A stretch of 64,000 nucleotides of DNA from Stutzerimonas stutzeri (GCF_000952685.1 NZ_JYHV01000034.1:124001-188000); one strand, 5' to 3'. Positions 17,284 through 26,954 are shown, counted from the stretch's first letter. Translations and numbers: made by a program. Notes: a model not told the origin generated them from the letters alone.

Positions 17284-18608
17284 AGTCCATTCAGCGCAGC
17301 CTCAGCCTCGGGCTGATTTCAGGCCTGCTGCTGGTCGGTCTGCTATTGGTGCAGACCAGTCTGTGGCTATTCGAAGCCGGCCTGCGGCGCAACCTGGCGA
17401 TCGACCTGCGGGAAGAGACCGAGGGCCTGCTGATCGCCATGGTCCAAGGCACGGACGGCTTCCAGCTGGACCCGAACCGGCTCAATCCTCGCTATCAGCG
17501 GGCGTTTTCCGGCCACTATTTTCGCATCGATCTGCCGACGCGCAGCTGGCGATCCCGCTCGCTGTGGGATGCCGAACCGGCCTGGCCCACCACCAACGGC
17601 TTGGCCAGCGACCTCCTCGAAGGCCCGCAGGATCAGCAACTGCTGAGCTTTCGTGCCGAATACCGGCGCGGCGGGCAGACCATCGTCATCAGCGTCGCGC
17701 GCGACTACACGCCCGTGCTGAAGAGCTTCGCCCAGGTTCGTCTGGGCGGACTGGGCCTGGTCGGCTTGGCGCTGCTGGTGTTTCTGCTGCTGCAGCGCTA
17801 TGCGGTTAAGCTCGCCATGCGCCCGTTGGAGCGCGCGCGCCAGCAGATCGCTCAGCTGCAGCAAGGCGAGCGTCAACAGCTGGACATCCAGGCGCCGCTC
17901 GAATTGCAGCCGTTGGTGGAACAGATCAATCACCTGCTGGCGCACACTGACGAGACCCTCAAGCGCTCGCGGCACGCCTTGGGCAACCTGGGTCACGCGT
18001 TGAAAACGCCACTGGCGGTGCTCGGCAGCCTCATCCGACACGAGGAACTACAGCCTCATCCGCAGTTGCAGGCGGCTCTTCGCGATCAGCTGGAGCAGAT
18101 CCAGCAACGCGTCGCCCGTGAGCTGGGGCGCGCACGGTTGGCCGGCGACGTGCTACCCGGCGCCTATTTCGATTGCGCCGAAGAACTCGCGCCGCTATTC
18201 GAGACGCTGAACATGATCCACCGCCGCGATCTTCATCTGCATTGGCACACGCATGAAGATTGCCGCCTGCCCTGGGATCGAGAAGACATGCTCGAACTGC
18301 TCGGCAACCTATTGGACAACGCCTGCAAATTCGCCCGCTCGGAAGTGCTGTTGAGCATCGATCGGACGCCGGGCGGCTACCTCATTCGGGTAGAAGATGA
18401 CGGACCGGGCATTCCAGAAGACCAACGCGAAGCGGTACTGGAACGCGGTATTCGCCTCGACGAGCGCGCCGAAGGACACGGGCTGGGGCTTGGCATCGTG
18501 CGGGATATTCTGGCCGCCTGGAACGGTCGGCTATCGTTGGAACAAAGTTCGCTCGGCGGTTTGCGGGCAAGCGTTCACTTGTCGACGCAGCCGCGCCGCA
18601 AAGAATAA
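17280..18608 (+). CDS. bqsS: Sensor histidine kinase (BqsS/CarS-like) with RExxE motif
   Basis: Inner-membrane kinase of 442 aa: membrane segments at about 10-32 and 155-175 with a periplasmic domain between. HAMP follows, then a phospho-acceptor His in [14 protein letters not shown] (about residue 240), and N/G boxes [17 protein letters not shown] and GHGLGLGI at the C-terminus. Just after the first membrane segment residues 44-48 read REETE, an RExxE motif. The same motif at the same place is reported as the Fe(II)-sensing element of P. aeruginosa BqsS. The start is a TTG overlapping the regulator stop by four bases (TTGA). Fe2+ or Ca2+ sensing is inferred from the motif and synteny. Confidence 0.87.
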   Translation: MKSIQRSLSLGLISGLLLVGLLLVQTSLWLFEAGLRRNLAIDLREETEGLLIAMVQGTDGFQLDPNRLNPRYQRAFSGHYFRIDLPTRSWRSRSLWDAEPAWPTTNGLASDLLEGPQDQQLLSFRAEYRRGGQTIVISVARDYTPVLKSFAQVRLGGLGLVGLALLVFLLLQRYAVKLAMRPLERARQQIAQLQQGERQQLDIQAPLELQPLVEQINHLLAHTDETLKRSRHALGNLGHALKTPLAVLGSLIRHEELQPHPQLQAALRDQLEQIQQRVARELGRARLAGDVLPGAYFDCAEELAPLFETLNMIHRRDLHLHWHTHEDCRLPWDREDMLELLGNLLDNACKFARSEVLLSIDRTPGGYLIRVEDDGPGIPEDQREAVLERGIRLDERAEGHGLGLGIVRDILAAWNGRLSLEQSSLGGLRASVHLSTQPRRKE

Positions 18609-18643
18609 CCAGGGGGTAAGGAACAGACGGATCGGCGAGGTTT

Positions 18644-18859
18644 TTACTGGCCGCGCGCCAGCTCGTTACGCATATCTTCCAGGATAGTTTCCACCAACAG
18701 GCCGTTCTGTACCTGACGACCGGAGACCATTCGAATGGCTTCGGTGCCGTTGATCGGGTAGCCGACGCGAACGACCAGATAGCCATCGTCCTGCGGCTCC
18801 ACGCGAGTTTTGTAGTCAGCCGGAAAGTTGTCGGCAAGGTGACGGGACAGGGTTTTCAT
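18644..18859 (-). CDS. Small protein, DUF3509-like
   Basis: A 71-aa soluble protein with no signal peptide or membrane segment. The pattern of a basic N-terminus, a VEPQDDGYLVVRV strand, then IRMVSGRQVQNG and a C-terminal LEDMRNELA helix resembles the Pseudomonas-specific DUF3509 family as I recall it; function unknown. The ATG at 18859 has GAGG about 5 bases upstream; an in-frame ATG at 18922 lacks one. It converges on bqsS, 35 bp away. Confidence 0.6.
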   Translation of the reverse strand: MKTLSRHLADNFPADYKTRVEPQDDGYLVVRVGYPINGTEAIRMVSGRQVQNGLLVETILEDMRNELARGQ

Positions 18860-18976
18860 GAAGACCTCGTGCGCTGAGTCTGAAACAAAGACCTGGCAAT
18901 GCACTCGGAGATTCCGAACCACTCATCGGATGACTGTCGGTCGACAAAAAACTGTAACGAGCGCGTCCGCCCGGGT

Positions 18977-19075
18977 TCACTTTCCCTCGCCTCTGCCGTA
19001 GGCCAGCCAGGCCAGAACACCCATGCCGGCAAAGGCAGTCGCGGAAAGCAGCAGCGCATTCAATAACAGGCTCAT
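18977..19075 (-). CDS. Putative 32-aa single-pass membrane peptide
   Basis: A short reading frame encodes a 32-residue peptide beginning MSLLLNALLL, hydrophobic through residue 26 with GMGVLAWLAYG at its centre and a charged tail GRGEGK. GAGG lies 11 bases before the ATG. Composition is that of a small membrane protein, but no relatives can be checked here. It could belong to the same transcript as the downstream DUF3509-like gene, 117 bp away. Confidence 0.45.
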   Translation of the reverse strand: MSLLLNALLLSATAFAGMGVLAWLAYGRGEGK

Positions 19076-19191
19076 GGTGTCATCGTCCTCGTTTGGCTCG
19101 CTTGATGTACGCCCCGAATATATGTAGCTTCGCGCGACACGTCGAGCCACCCGATAGTCGCGTGTAAAGTTTTCCAGCAGATGAGGCGAAC

Positions 19192-20064
19192 ATGAAAAGG
19201 AAGCAATCGATCAGCCAGATCCGCTGGGACCTGGCGCTGCGCTATCGCCTGATCGAGACGGTGGCCTGGTGGGAAGGTCGTCTGACGACCGGACACCTGA
19301 TGCAGAGTTTCGGCATCAGCCGGCAACAGGCTTCGAAGGACATCAACACCTACCTGAACGAGCATGCGCCGAAAAACCTTACATATGACCGCCATCTGAA
19401 GGGCTACAAGCCAAGCAAGGGGTTCACCCCGCTGTTCATCGATGGCAGCGCCGGCGCCTACCTGCACCTGCTCGACCAGAACCGCGACCGCGCGCCGCAT
19501 ATCGAAGGCCTGGCGCTGGCCTACGCGCATACCGAGGTGCTGCACATGCCTGACCGCAGCATCCGCCCGGAAGTCTTGCGGCCGATTCTGAAAGCCTGCC
19601 GTGAAGGGTTGCGGCTGGAAACCGAATACGTATCCCTCGCCCACCCCGACGTCGAAATCCGTGTGATGGCACCGCACACCCTGGTCTTCACCGGAACTCG
19701 CTGGCACGTGCGCGCCTACTGCGAGAAGAACCGCGGCTTCCGCGACTTCGTGCTCAGCCGCTTTCGCGGCGAGCCGGACCTGATGGATGAAAGTGACAAC
19801 ACCCAGGACACCGACGAGGCCTGGAACACGCCGGTCGAGGTGATCATCGAGCCCGATGCGCGCCTGACGCCGGAACAGAAGGCGATCATCGCAACCGATT
19901 ATGGGATGGAGAACGGTGAGTTACTGATTAAAACGCGCGGTGCGCTGGTGCAATACGTGCTGCAGCGGTATCAGATCGATCCCAACACCGTGCAGGCCAA
20001 TGCAGCGGCGCAGCAGATTCAGGTGAGGAATCTGCAGGGGTTGAAGGGGTGGTTGTACACATGA
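19192..20064 (+). CDS. WYL-domain transcriptional regulator (BrxR/CapW-like architecture)
   Basis: DNA-binding regulator of 290 aa. The N-terminal winged helix (about residues 5-85) contains TTGHLMQSFGISRQQASKDI. A WYL domain (about 125-195) follows with PHTLVFTGTRWHVRAYC and LSRFRG, then a C-terminal WCX-like extension (about 210-290). This wHTH-WYL-WCX layout and length are those of BrxR/CapW repressors that control phage defence genes in a DNA-damage or nucleic-acid-responsive way. No defence genes adjoin it. The nearest genes downstream are sbcDC, separated by a 930-bp repeat region, so SbcCD may be a target, but that is only positional. GAGG lies a few bases before the ATG. Confidence 0.83.
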   Translation: MKRKQSISQIRWDLALRYRLIETVAWWEGRLTTGHLMQSFGISRQQASKDINTYLNEHAPKNLTYDRHLKGYKPSKGFTPLFIDGSAGAYLHLLDQNRDRAPHIEGLALAYAHTEVLHMPDRSIRPEVLRPILKACREGLRLETEYVSLAHPDVEIRVMAPHTLVFTGTRWHVRAYCEKNRGFRDFVLSRFRGEPDLMDESDNTQDTDEAWNTPVEVIIEPDARLTPEQKAIIATDYGMENGELLIKTRGALVQYVLQRYQIDPNTVQANAAAQQIQVRNLQGLKGWLYT

Positions 20065-20279
20065 CTCGGCTGCGCAGCGTCGTGCATAGAGGCGAGTTTA
20101 TCCGTCCATCTTCGCCCGTCTGGCCGGTTGCGAGGGGGACGGCAACGAGCCGGGAGATATATCGCTTCTTGGCTTTTTATAGGGGCGCGTTTGGGCGCGC
20201 AGCATTACCGGCTTCGACACCGAAGTTCGGCGCCGCACTTTCATCGGTCGTCACTGCAGGTTGCGCCTCGCACGGCGCG

Positions 20280-20750
20280 TTACTTTTTCTTGTGTGGCCA
20301 AGAAAAAGTAACCAAAAAGAAGGCCACCCCTGCATCCGGGTTTTGCTGCGCAAAACTTCCCTCCCTCCGGCGCCGCTCCGGGGGGCGTCGCGAAGGGCCA
20401 TCCCTGGCCCATCACTCCTCGCTCGGCGTCCATGCCTCGCGTCCCCCTACGCAACGCCTACGCTCGGCCTCGTGAAGGGGACTCGGGACCGAGGCGTCTG
20501 GAAGTTTTTCAGCAGCGACAGCAACAAAGCGCCTTCCTCATTTGAGGACGAACAGGCCGTCAGACGACGCCGAACGCCCCTTTCAGGAGGCCGAATGGAA
20601 TCCGCGCGGAGGGGAGCGAGCGGCATGGATGCCGCGAGAGGCGTAAAGGGCCATGGATGGCCCTTGTACGCCGCCCCCCGGAGCGCGGATGGAATGAGGG
20701 AAGTCTCGCGAAGTGAGACCCGGATGCAGGGGCAAGACCTTTTGGTTCCT
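20280..20750. repeat. Large structured inverted-repeat element between the WYL gene and sbcD
   Basis: About 470 bp of non-coding repeat. It opens with a perfect 13-bp hairpin (TTACTTTTTCTTG / CAAGAAAAAGTAA, 20280-20311). Two imperfectly inverted arms follow, roughly 20310-20500 and 20550-20748, sharing CTGCATCCGGG, TTCCCTC, GGGGGGCG, AGGGCCATCC and CGGCCTC. Each arm has its own small hairpins. Long open frames cross it on several strands, and I recall such translated repeats annotated as hypothetical proteins in Pseudomonas and Xanthomonas. I reject those as genes. The rest of the 20065-20995 gap holds only flanking GC-rich sequence. Confidence 0.8.
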
Positions 20751-20995
20751 TTGGGCGGGGTCGGCCATCCGGCGACTGCCAAAAGGGACTCGCCCAGCAG
20801 GGCGAAACCAATGCCCCAGCCAACCCAGCCAATGGGTATCACTCAGCGAACCCAAAGACAAAGCCAAGGCCAAAAGACCTCGCAAGCAAGGACTCGGCGC
20901 GCCCCTCGCGGCTACAAAAGCATCTCGCAAATTCTGCGCCCAGCCTCGCATCCAGTCGCGCCCCGCCGCGACTCCAACGAAAAAAGACCCCTCGT

Positions 20996-22231
20996 ATGCG
21001 CCTGATCCACACCTCCGACTGGCACCTGGGCCAAACCCTCCACGGCCAGGACCGCGACTACGAACATGCGCAGTTCCTCGCCTGGCTGCTCGACCAACTG
21101 ATCGCCCATCAGCCCGACGCGCTGCTGATCGCCGGCGATATCTTCGACACCGTCAACCCGCCGCTCAAGGCGCAGGAGCGCCTCTACGATTTCATCGTCC
21201 GCGCCCACGAAAAGCTGCCGCAGCTGGACATCGTCATGATCGCCGGCAACCACGATTCTGGCGGGCGCATCGAACTCCCAGGTCCCTTGATGCGACGGCT
21301 GAACGCCCACGCTATCGGCCGCATCAGCTGGCTGGCTGACCATCAACTCGACCACGGCCGCTTGCTGGTGCCGCTGCACGATGCCCAGGGCCGGGTCGCC
21401 GGCTGGTGCCTCGCCCTGCCCTTTCTGCGCCCGGCGGAGGTTACCGGCGGTGAGGCGGGTGAGGACTACATGGTCGGCATCCGCCATGTGCACCAGCACC
21501 TGATTGCCGCGGCCGAAGCGCAGCGCCAGCCCGGCCAGGCGCTGATTGCCATGAGCCACGCGCATATGGCCGGTGGCGCAGTGTCGGAGGATTCGGAACG
21601 CAACATCGTCATCGGCAATGCCGAGGCGCTGCCGGCCAGCCTGTTTCCTGAACCCGTCGCCTATGTCGCCCTGGGTCACCTGCACAAGCCGCAGAAGGTC
21701 GCCGGACAGGAGCGTATTCGCTACAGCGGCTCGCCGTTGCCGCTGTCGTTCGGCGAGATCAACTACCCGCATCAGGTGCTGCTGGTGAGTTTCGATGGCG
21801 ATCAGTTGAGCCGGATTGAAAGCCTGCCGGTGCCACGCGCGGTGGCGATGATCCGCATCGGCCGCGCCCCGCTGGCCGAGGTGATCAGTCAACTCGAAGC
21901 CCTACCGCCGGTGGGCCTGTTCACCGAGAACCTGCCTTGGCTGGAAGTACGGGTGCAGCTCGACGAGCCTCAGCCCGACCTGCGCCAGCGCATCGAAGTG
22001 GCGCTCGCCGGCAAGGCCTGCCGCCTGGTGCGCATCGCCAGCGAATACGCCGGCAAACGCGGCGAGGCCGACTCGGAGGTCCTGCTCGGCCTCGACCAGA
22101 TCACGCCACAGGAACTCTTCGCCCGCGCCTGGGAAGAACAGTTCGGCAACCCGCCGGACGAGCAGGCGCTGGACGATTTCGCCAGTCTGCTGCAGAGCGT
22201 CGAGTTCGCCAGCGAAGGAGACGGCAAATGA
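20996..22231 (+). CDS. sbcD: Exonuclease subunit SbcD
   Basis: Mre11-type nuclease subunit of the SbcCD complex, which cleaves DNA hairpins and end-blocked double-strand ends. The 411-aa protein has the full phosphodiesterase motif set: SDWHLGQ (about residue 6), GDIFD (47), GNHD (84), SHAHMAG (about 190) and GHLHKP (about 225), all metal or catalytic residues. The C-terminal capping region is full length. The start at 20996 gives MRLIHTSDWH, the canonical N-terminus. Its stop overlaps the sbcC start (ATGA), as in other sbcDC operons. It lies directly downstream of a hairpin-rich repeat, the type of structure SbcCD attacks, probably by coincidence. Confidence 0.96.
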   Translation: MRLIHTSDWHLGQTLHGQDRDYEHAQFLAWLLDQLIAHQPDALLIAGDIFDTVNPPLKAQERLYDFIVRAHEKLPQLDIVMIAGNHDSGGRIELPGPLMRRLNAHAIGRISWLADHQLDHGRLLVPLHDAQGRVAGWCLALPFLRPAEVTGGEAGEDYMVGIRHVHQHLIAAAEAQRQPGQALIAMSHAHMAGGAVSEDSERNIVIGNAEALPASLFPEPVAYVALGHLHKPQKVAGQERIRYSGSPLPLSFGEINYPHQVLLVSFDGDQLSRIESLPVPRAVAMIRIGRAPLAEVISQLEALPPVGLFTENLPWLEVRVQLDEPQPDLRQRIEVALAGKACRLVRIASEYAGKRGEADSEVLLGLDQITPQELFARAWEEQFGNPPDEQALDDFASLLQSVEFASEGDGK

Positions 22232-25200
22232 AGATCCTCGCCATCCGCCTGAAAAACCTCGCCTCTCTGGCTGGCGAGCAGGTGATCGATTTCACCGCCG
22301 AACCCTTGGCCAGCGCCGGCCTGTTCGCTATCACCGGGCCCACCGGGGCGGGCAAGAGCACCATCCTCGATGCCTTGTGTCTGGCGCTGTTCGGCAGCAC
22401 GCCACGACTCGACGGCGCCTCGCTGCTGAGCAAGGTGCCTGACGGCAACGACGAGATCGGCAGCGGCGACGAACGCAACCTGCTGCGCCGCGGCTGCGCC
22501 AGTGGCTATGCCGAGGTGGATTTCGTCGGCGTCGACCAGCATCGCTACCGCGCCCGCTGGGAGGTCAAGCGCGCCCGCGAGAAAGTCGACGGCCGTCTGC
22601 AGGCCAGCAACCAGAGCCTGCTGGACCTGGACCGCGACCAGTTGCTGGCCAGCGGCAAGAAGCGTGAATTCAAGGAGCTGCTGGAAGCCAAGCTCGGCCT
22701 GACCCTGGCGCAGTTCACCCGCGCGGTGCTGCTGGCCCAGAGCGAGTTTTCGGCGTTTCTCAAGGCCGACGACAACGACCGCGGTACCCTGCTGGAAAAG
22801 CTCACTGACACAGGGCTCTACAGCCGCCTGGGCCAGGCTGCCTTCGAAGCGGCCAAGCGCGCCCGCGAAGCGCTGGCTGCGCTGCAACAACAGGCCGGCG
22901 GCGTACAGCCACTGGAACCCGAGGCGCGCCAAGCGCTGGAAGCGTTGCATGAGCAACAACAGGCCGAACTCAAGACCCTGCAACAGCAGCTCGAAGCGCT
23001 CAAGCAACAGCGCCAATGGTTGCAGGACCTTTCCCGTCTGCAAGGCGAGCGCGACAATGCCCGGCGCCAGCTCGCCGAGGCCGAAGAAGAGCAGCAAAAC
23101 CTAGCCGATGCCCGGCGCATTCTCGGGCTGTTCGACCAGTTGGCACCGCAACGCCATCGTTTTATTCGTGAACGTGAACTGGCGCCATTGTTGGCCAAGG
23201 TCGACGAGACCCTGGCGCGCCATCAGCGCGAGCACACGGACGTGGAGCGCCGCGTCGGGCAATTGGAAGAGGCCTGCCGCGCCTCGACCGAAGCCCTGAA
23301 AACCGCCGAACAGCAGCACAAAGCCGCCGAGCCCGGGCTCGCGCGGGCTCGCCGTGAAGAAGAACGCCTGAGCCACCTCGACAACGATCTGCGGGAAGCG
23401 CGCGAGCAAGCCGAACAAGCCGAACTGGCGAGCCAGGCCGGCGACACAACGTTGGCCCAGCTGCGCCAGCAACAGGAACAGACGGCCACGCAGCTCGGCG
23501 CTCTCGTCGAATCGCTCATGCGCAGCGCCGAATTGCAACCGCTGTGCGCAGCCTGGAGCGGCTACCGGCCACGCCTGCAACAAGCGGTGCAGATTGCGGC
23601 TCGGTTGCAACAAGGTCGACAGGAATTGCCGGCGCTGGAAGCCACCGCCATTGCTACCGAAGCCGCGCAAACCACGGCCCGCCAGGCGCTCGAAGAGCTG
23701 CAGAAGCAAATCGGCGGTGAAACGAGCCTCGGCGAGCAGCTTGCCAAACTGACGACTGGACTCGAAGCCTCCCGCAAGGCCGAGCGCGGACTTGAAGGCC
23801 TGCACAACCTATGGTCTCGCCAGCAACAGTTGGCCAATCAGCAGCGCGCTCTGCAAAGCGAACAAGGCCGCCAGCAGGACGAACTCGATGCCCTCACCCA
23901 GGCCGGCAAGCTGGCGCGCGGCGAGCGCGACGAAGCGGAGAAGACGCTGAAGATTTTGCAGGCGCTGCTGGATCGCCAGCGCCTGGCCCGTAGCGCCAAC
24001 GTCGAGGCCTTGCGCGCCGCGCTGGTACCGGGCGAGCCGTGCAGCGTATGCGGCAGCGCCGAGCATCCCTGGCACGACGGCGACGCGCTGCTCGCCGCCC
24101 TCGATCAGCACGATGAGGGCGAAGTCGAGCAGGCGCAACGCCACCTCGCCGCCCAGGACGAAAAACTGCAAGCCCTGCGCGATCAGCACATCGTCCTCTC
24201 CACCGGGATCAAACAGAACGGTCAGCGACAGGGGGAAATCGCCGATGAGCTGGCGAAGCTGGAGGCTCAACTCTGCGCCCTGCCCAGCTATTCCGACCTG
24301 CTGAGCCAGGCGGAAACGGATCGCCAATCTTGGCTCGACAGCCGTTTGACCACGCTCAAGGCCGACATTGCCCACGCCAATAGCCGTCAACGTGAGCTGC
24401 TCAAGTTGCAACAGCGCAGCGAAGAACTGCTGAACGCTGCGCAGCGGGCCCGCGAAACCTGCGTTCAGGCCACCCAGGCCTTGGCCGGGCAGCGCGATGC
24501 CATCGCCCGCGACAACGCGCGACTAGAAGAAGAGCTGGCCGAATTCGCCGATCTGATGCCAGCCGCCCTGCTCGCGCGCTGGCGCGAGGCGCCTGCCGAT
24601 ACGTTCATGCAACTGGACGGCCAGGTCGAGGCCCGACGCCAGCAGCTCGAGCAGCAGACCGAGCTGGCAGACGAACAACAGCAGCGCCAGGCAGCACTGG
24701 AGCGCGAGCAGCTACAACAACAGCATCGCCTCGACCAGCACAAGGCCTGCACCACCCGTCTCGCCGAGCTGCAAAAACGGGAACAGGCCTGTCGCCAGAG
24801 CCTGCGCGAAAGCCTCGGCGAACAGCCCAGCGCCCAGGCCTGGCAGCAGCAATTGGAAAAGGCCATCCAGCTCGCCCGTCATCAGCAGGCCGCAATCGAC
24901 CGGCAACTGAACGAGGCGCGCCTCGAGCTGACCCGGCTCGCGGGCGAGCAGCACAATTGCGCTCAGCGCCGTGCCGAGCTGCTGGCCGAGCGCAGCACGC
25001 TCAGCGAAGAACTCGCGAGCTGGCGCGCCGCGCATCCCGACTTGGACGATGCAACCCTGGAGCAGCTATTGCAGCTGGACGACACGCTGCTCGCCGAAGC
25101 GCGTGAACGTCTGCGTGCCAACACCGAACAGCTCGCCCGTGGTCGCGAGCGCCTCGACGGCTGCGAGCAGAGGCTGAAGGCACACCAGTCTGGACAGACG

Positions 25201-25881
25201 AACCCACCGGACGCCGAAACGCTGGAAACCCAATTCAGTAGTCAGCAAGCCAGCTGCGACAGGGCCGAGCAGCGCAGCACCGAAACCCGCGCCGCACTGC
25301 TCGACGACGATCGCCGGCGCAACCAGAGCCAGGCGCTGCTCCAGCAGATCGCCGACGCGACCGCCGAAAGCCAGCGCTGGGGGCGTATTGCCGCCTTGAT
25401 CGGAACCAGCGACGGCGGGGCCTTCCGCAAGATCGCCCAGGCCTACAACCTCGACCTCCTGGTGCAGCATGCCAACGTGCAACTGCGCCAGCTGGCCAGG
25501 CGCTATAGGCTCAAGCGCGGCGGCAGTCCGCTGGGATTGCTGGTGATGGACACCGAGATGGGCGACGAGCTGCGCTCGGTGCATTCGCTGTCCGGCGGCG
25601 AAACCTTCCTCGTCTCGCTGGCACTCGCGCTGGGCCTGGCGTCGATGGCGTCGAGCAAGCTGAAGATCGAATCGCTATTCATCGATGAAGGCTTCGGCAG
25701 CCTCGACCCCGAATCGCTGCAGATCGCCATGGACGCGCTGGACTCGCTGCAAGCCCAGGGCCGCAAGGTCGCGGTGATTTCGCACGTGGCGCAAATGCAT
25801 GAACGGATTCCGGTGCAGATCCAGGTGCAACGGCAGGGTAGCGGCCAGAGCGGCCTGCGGATCACCGGAGGGGGCGGCTGA
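22228..25881 (+). CDS. sbcC: Exonuclease subunit SbcC (Rad50-like ATPase)
   Basis: SMC-like ATPase partner of SbcD, 1217 aa. Walker A GPTGAGKST lies near residue 35. Two very long coiled-coil arms, rich in Q, E and R, span about 180-1040. The zinc hook CSVC (Cys605 and Cys608) is in their middle. The C-terminal half has the ABC signature SLSGGETFLVSLALALG and Walker B SLFIDEGFG (about 1150). The start is the ATG overlapping the sbcD stop; the frame stays open further upstream only as an overlap with sbcD. The coiled-coil segment has strong codon bias to GC-rich Gln/Glu codons like the rest of the chromosome. Confidence 0.96.
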   Translation: MKILAIRLKNLASLAGEQVIDFTAEPLASAGLFAITGPTGAGKSTILDALCLALFGSTPRLDGASLLSKVPDGNDEIGSGDERNLLRRGCASGYAEVDFVGVDQHRYRARWEVKRAREKVDGRLQASNQSLLDLDRDQLLASGKKREFKELLEAKLGLTLAQFTRAVLLAQSEFSAFLKADDNDRGTLLEKLTDTGLYSRLGQAAFEAAKRAREALAALQQQAGGVQPLEPEARQALEALHEQQQAELKTLQQQLEALKQQRQWLQDLSRLQGERDNARRQLAEAEEEQQNLADARRILGLFDQLAPQRHRFIRERELAPLLAKVDETLARHQREHTDVERRVGQLEEACRASTEALKTAEQQHKAAEPGLARARREEERLSHLDNDLREAREQAEQAELASQAGDTTLAQLRQQQEQTATQLGALVESLMRSAELQPLCAAWSGYRPRLQQAVQIAARLQQGRQELPALEATAIATEAAQTTARQALEELQKQIGGETSLGEQLAKLTTGLEASRKAERGLEGLHNLWSRQQQLANQQRALQSEQGRQQDELDALTQAGKLARGERDEAEKTLKILQALLDRQRLARSANVEALRAALVPGEPCSVCGSAEHPWHDGDALLAALDQHDEGEVEQAQRHLAAQDEKLQALRDQHIVLSTGIKQNGQRQGEIADELAKLEAQLCALPSYSDLLSQAETDRQSWLDSRLTTLKADIAHANSRQRELLKLQQRSEELLNAAQRARETCVQATQALAGQRDAIARDNARLEEELAEFADLMPAALLARWREAPADTFMQLDGQVEARRQQLEQQTELADEQQQRQAALEREQLQQQHRLDQHKACTTRLAELQKREQACRQSLRESLGEQPSAQAWQQQLEKAIQLARHQQAAIDRQLNEARLELTRLAGEQHNCAQRRAELLAERSTLSEELASWRAAHPDLDDATLEQLLQLDDTLLAEARERLRANTEQLARGRERLDGCEQRLKAHQSGQTNPPDAETLETQFSSQQASCDRAEQRSTETRAALLDDDRRRNQSQALLQQIADATAESQRWGRIAALIGTSDGGAFRKIAQAYNLDLLVQHANVQLRQLARRYRLKRGGSPLGLLVMDTEMGDELRSVHSLSGGETFLVSLALALGLASMASSKLKIESLFIDEGFGSLDPESLQIAMDALDSLQAQGRKVAVISHVAQMHERIPVQIQVQRQGSGQSGLRITGGGG

Positions 25882-26089
25882 GCAACCGGCCTTGGTGCGA
25901 AGTGAAAACGAAACCGGCAGACGTCGCTTGTGGCGGCGCCGCCAGGTTCCGCACGAGGAAGGGTGAAACGGGCCCACCGCTTGTGGCCGTGCGCCTGCCG
26001 CGACAACAGGTCATCGCGAACGGCGGCAGCATACGAACCCAAGCTTTCAACAAGCTGTCGATAATCTGAGCCCCGCCGAGCCTGCCGCC

Positions 26090-26851
26090 ATGCCACGAAC
26101 CCAACCCACCACCGACGCGCTGCGTGCCATGCACGAACAAGGCTACGTGCTGTTGCGCGAGATGCTGCAGCCACGGCAGATCGACGAGGTGCGCGCCGCC
26201 ATCGACCGCCTCGAACCTATCCATTGGGACTATCAAGGGCTGGTGGATGACCATTACAAATGCGTCTTCAATCGCGACCCACTCTGGCTGCCCTACCTCG
26301 ACCTGCCAGGCGTCATCGAGCTCGTCGAAGCCTGCCTAGGCGCGGACTGCCATGTGATCGGCCAAACCGCCTGGCGCAGCCATCCGGGCTTCGTCGGTGG
26401 TGAGTTGCACGCCGATTACCTGGCGATGGAATTGCCGGAGGCGTTGCTGGCCGACCCCACCTTCAGGCTACCGATGCAGGTTTGCACGGCGCACATCTAT
26501 CTCGACCGGATCGATGCGGACCTCTGCCCCACCCGCGTGATTCCCGGCAGTCACCGCGCCGGCCGTAAACCGCGCATGGGCGAAACCGATTGGAAGGGCC
26601 GTGAGCCGGAGCCGGTACTTTGCGATGCGGGCGACGTCCTGCTGTTTCGCAGCGACCTCTGGCACGCCGGCAGCCGCAACCGCACCGCCGACCGCAGCCG
26701 CTATCTGCTGCAGGTGCACTACGGCCGGCGCATGGTCGCGCAGAAGTTCTCGCCCTATTTGCAGTGGCATTTCAATCCCGACGTGCTGGGGGCGGCCACA
26801 CCCCGGCAGCGACGCCTGCTGGGCGAGCACGAGGCCTCGGAATACGACTGA
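26090..26851 (+). CDS. Phytanoyl-CoA dioxygenase (PhyH) family oxygenase
   Basis: Predicted Fe(II)/2-oxoglutarate-dependent oxygenase of 253 aa; substrate unknown. The iron-binding triad is visible as HAD in GGELHADYLA (about residues 107-109) and a distal His in SDLWHAGSRN (about residue 194). The 2-oxoglutarate-binding Arg is probably in RSRYLLQVHYG shortly after. N-terminal GYVLLREML is the family's usual opening strand. The start at 26090 lacks a good Shine-Dalgarno; no better one is in frame. Neighbours (sbcC, cynS) give no pathway hint. Confidence 0.83.
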   Translation: MPRTQPTTDALRAMHEQGYVLLREMLQPRQIDEVRAAIDRLEPIHWDYQGLVDDHYKCVFNRDPLWLPYLDLPGVIELVEACLGADCHVIGQTAWRSHPGFVGGELHADYLAMELPEALLADPTFRLPMQVCTAHIYLDRIDADLCPTRVIPGSHRAGRKPRMGETDWKGREPEPVLCDAGDVLLFRSDLWHAGSRNRTADRSRYLLQVHYGRRMVAQKFSPYLQWHFNPDVLGAATPRQRRLLGEHEASEYD

Positions 26852-26954
26852 GCGTACAGCCCCTTTGGCATAGCTTCTGCAAAGCAGGACAGACCGGCCG
26901 CCGCATGCGGCCCGCCCAGTCCGACTCGCCAGTCCACCTCGAGAGGTATCGCCG

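Noticed and set aside
20049-21005. Long open frames over the repeat region before sbcD (several on both strands)
   Set aside because: They run through an inverted repeat with hairpins, are compositionally unlike proteins, lack ribosome sites, and occur in several frames at once, which is typical of GC-rich non-coding repeats.
18600-26000. Phage-defence island around the WYL regulator
   Set aside because: No restriction, BREX, CBASS, toxin or mobile-element genes flank it. sbcDC is a housekeeping repair operon.
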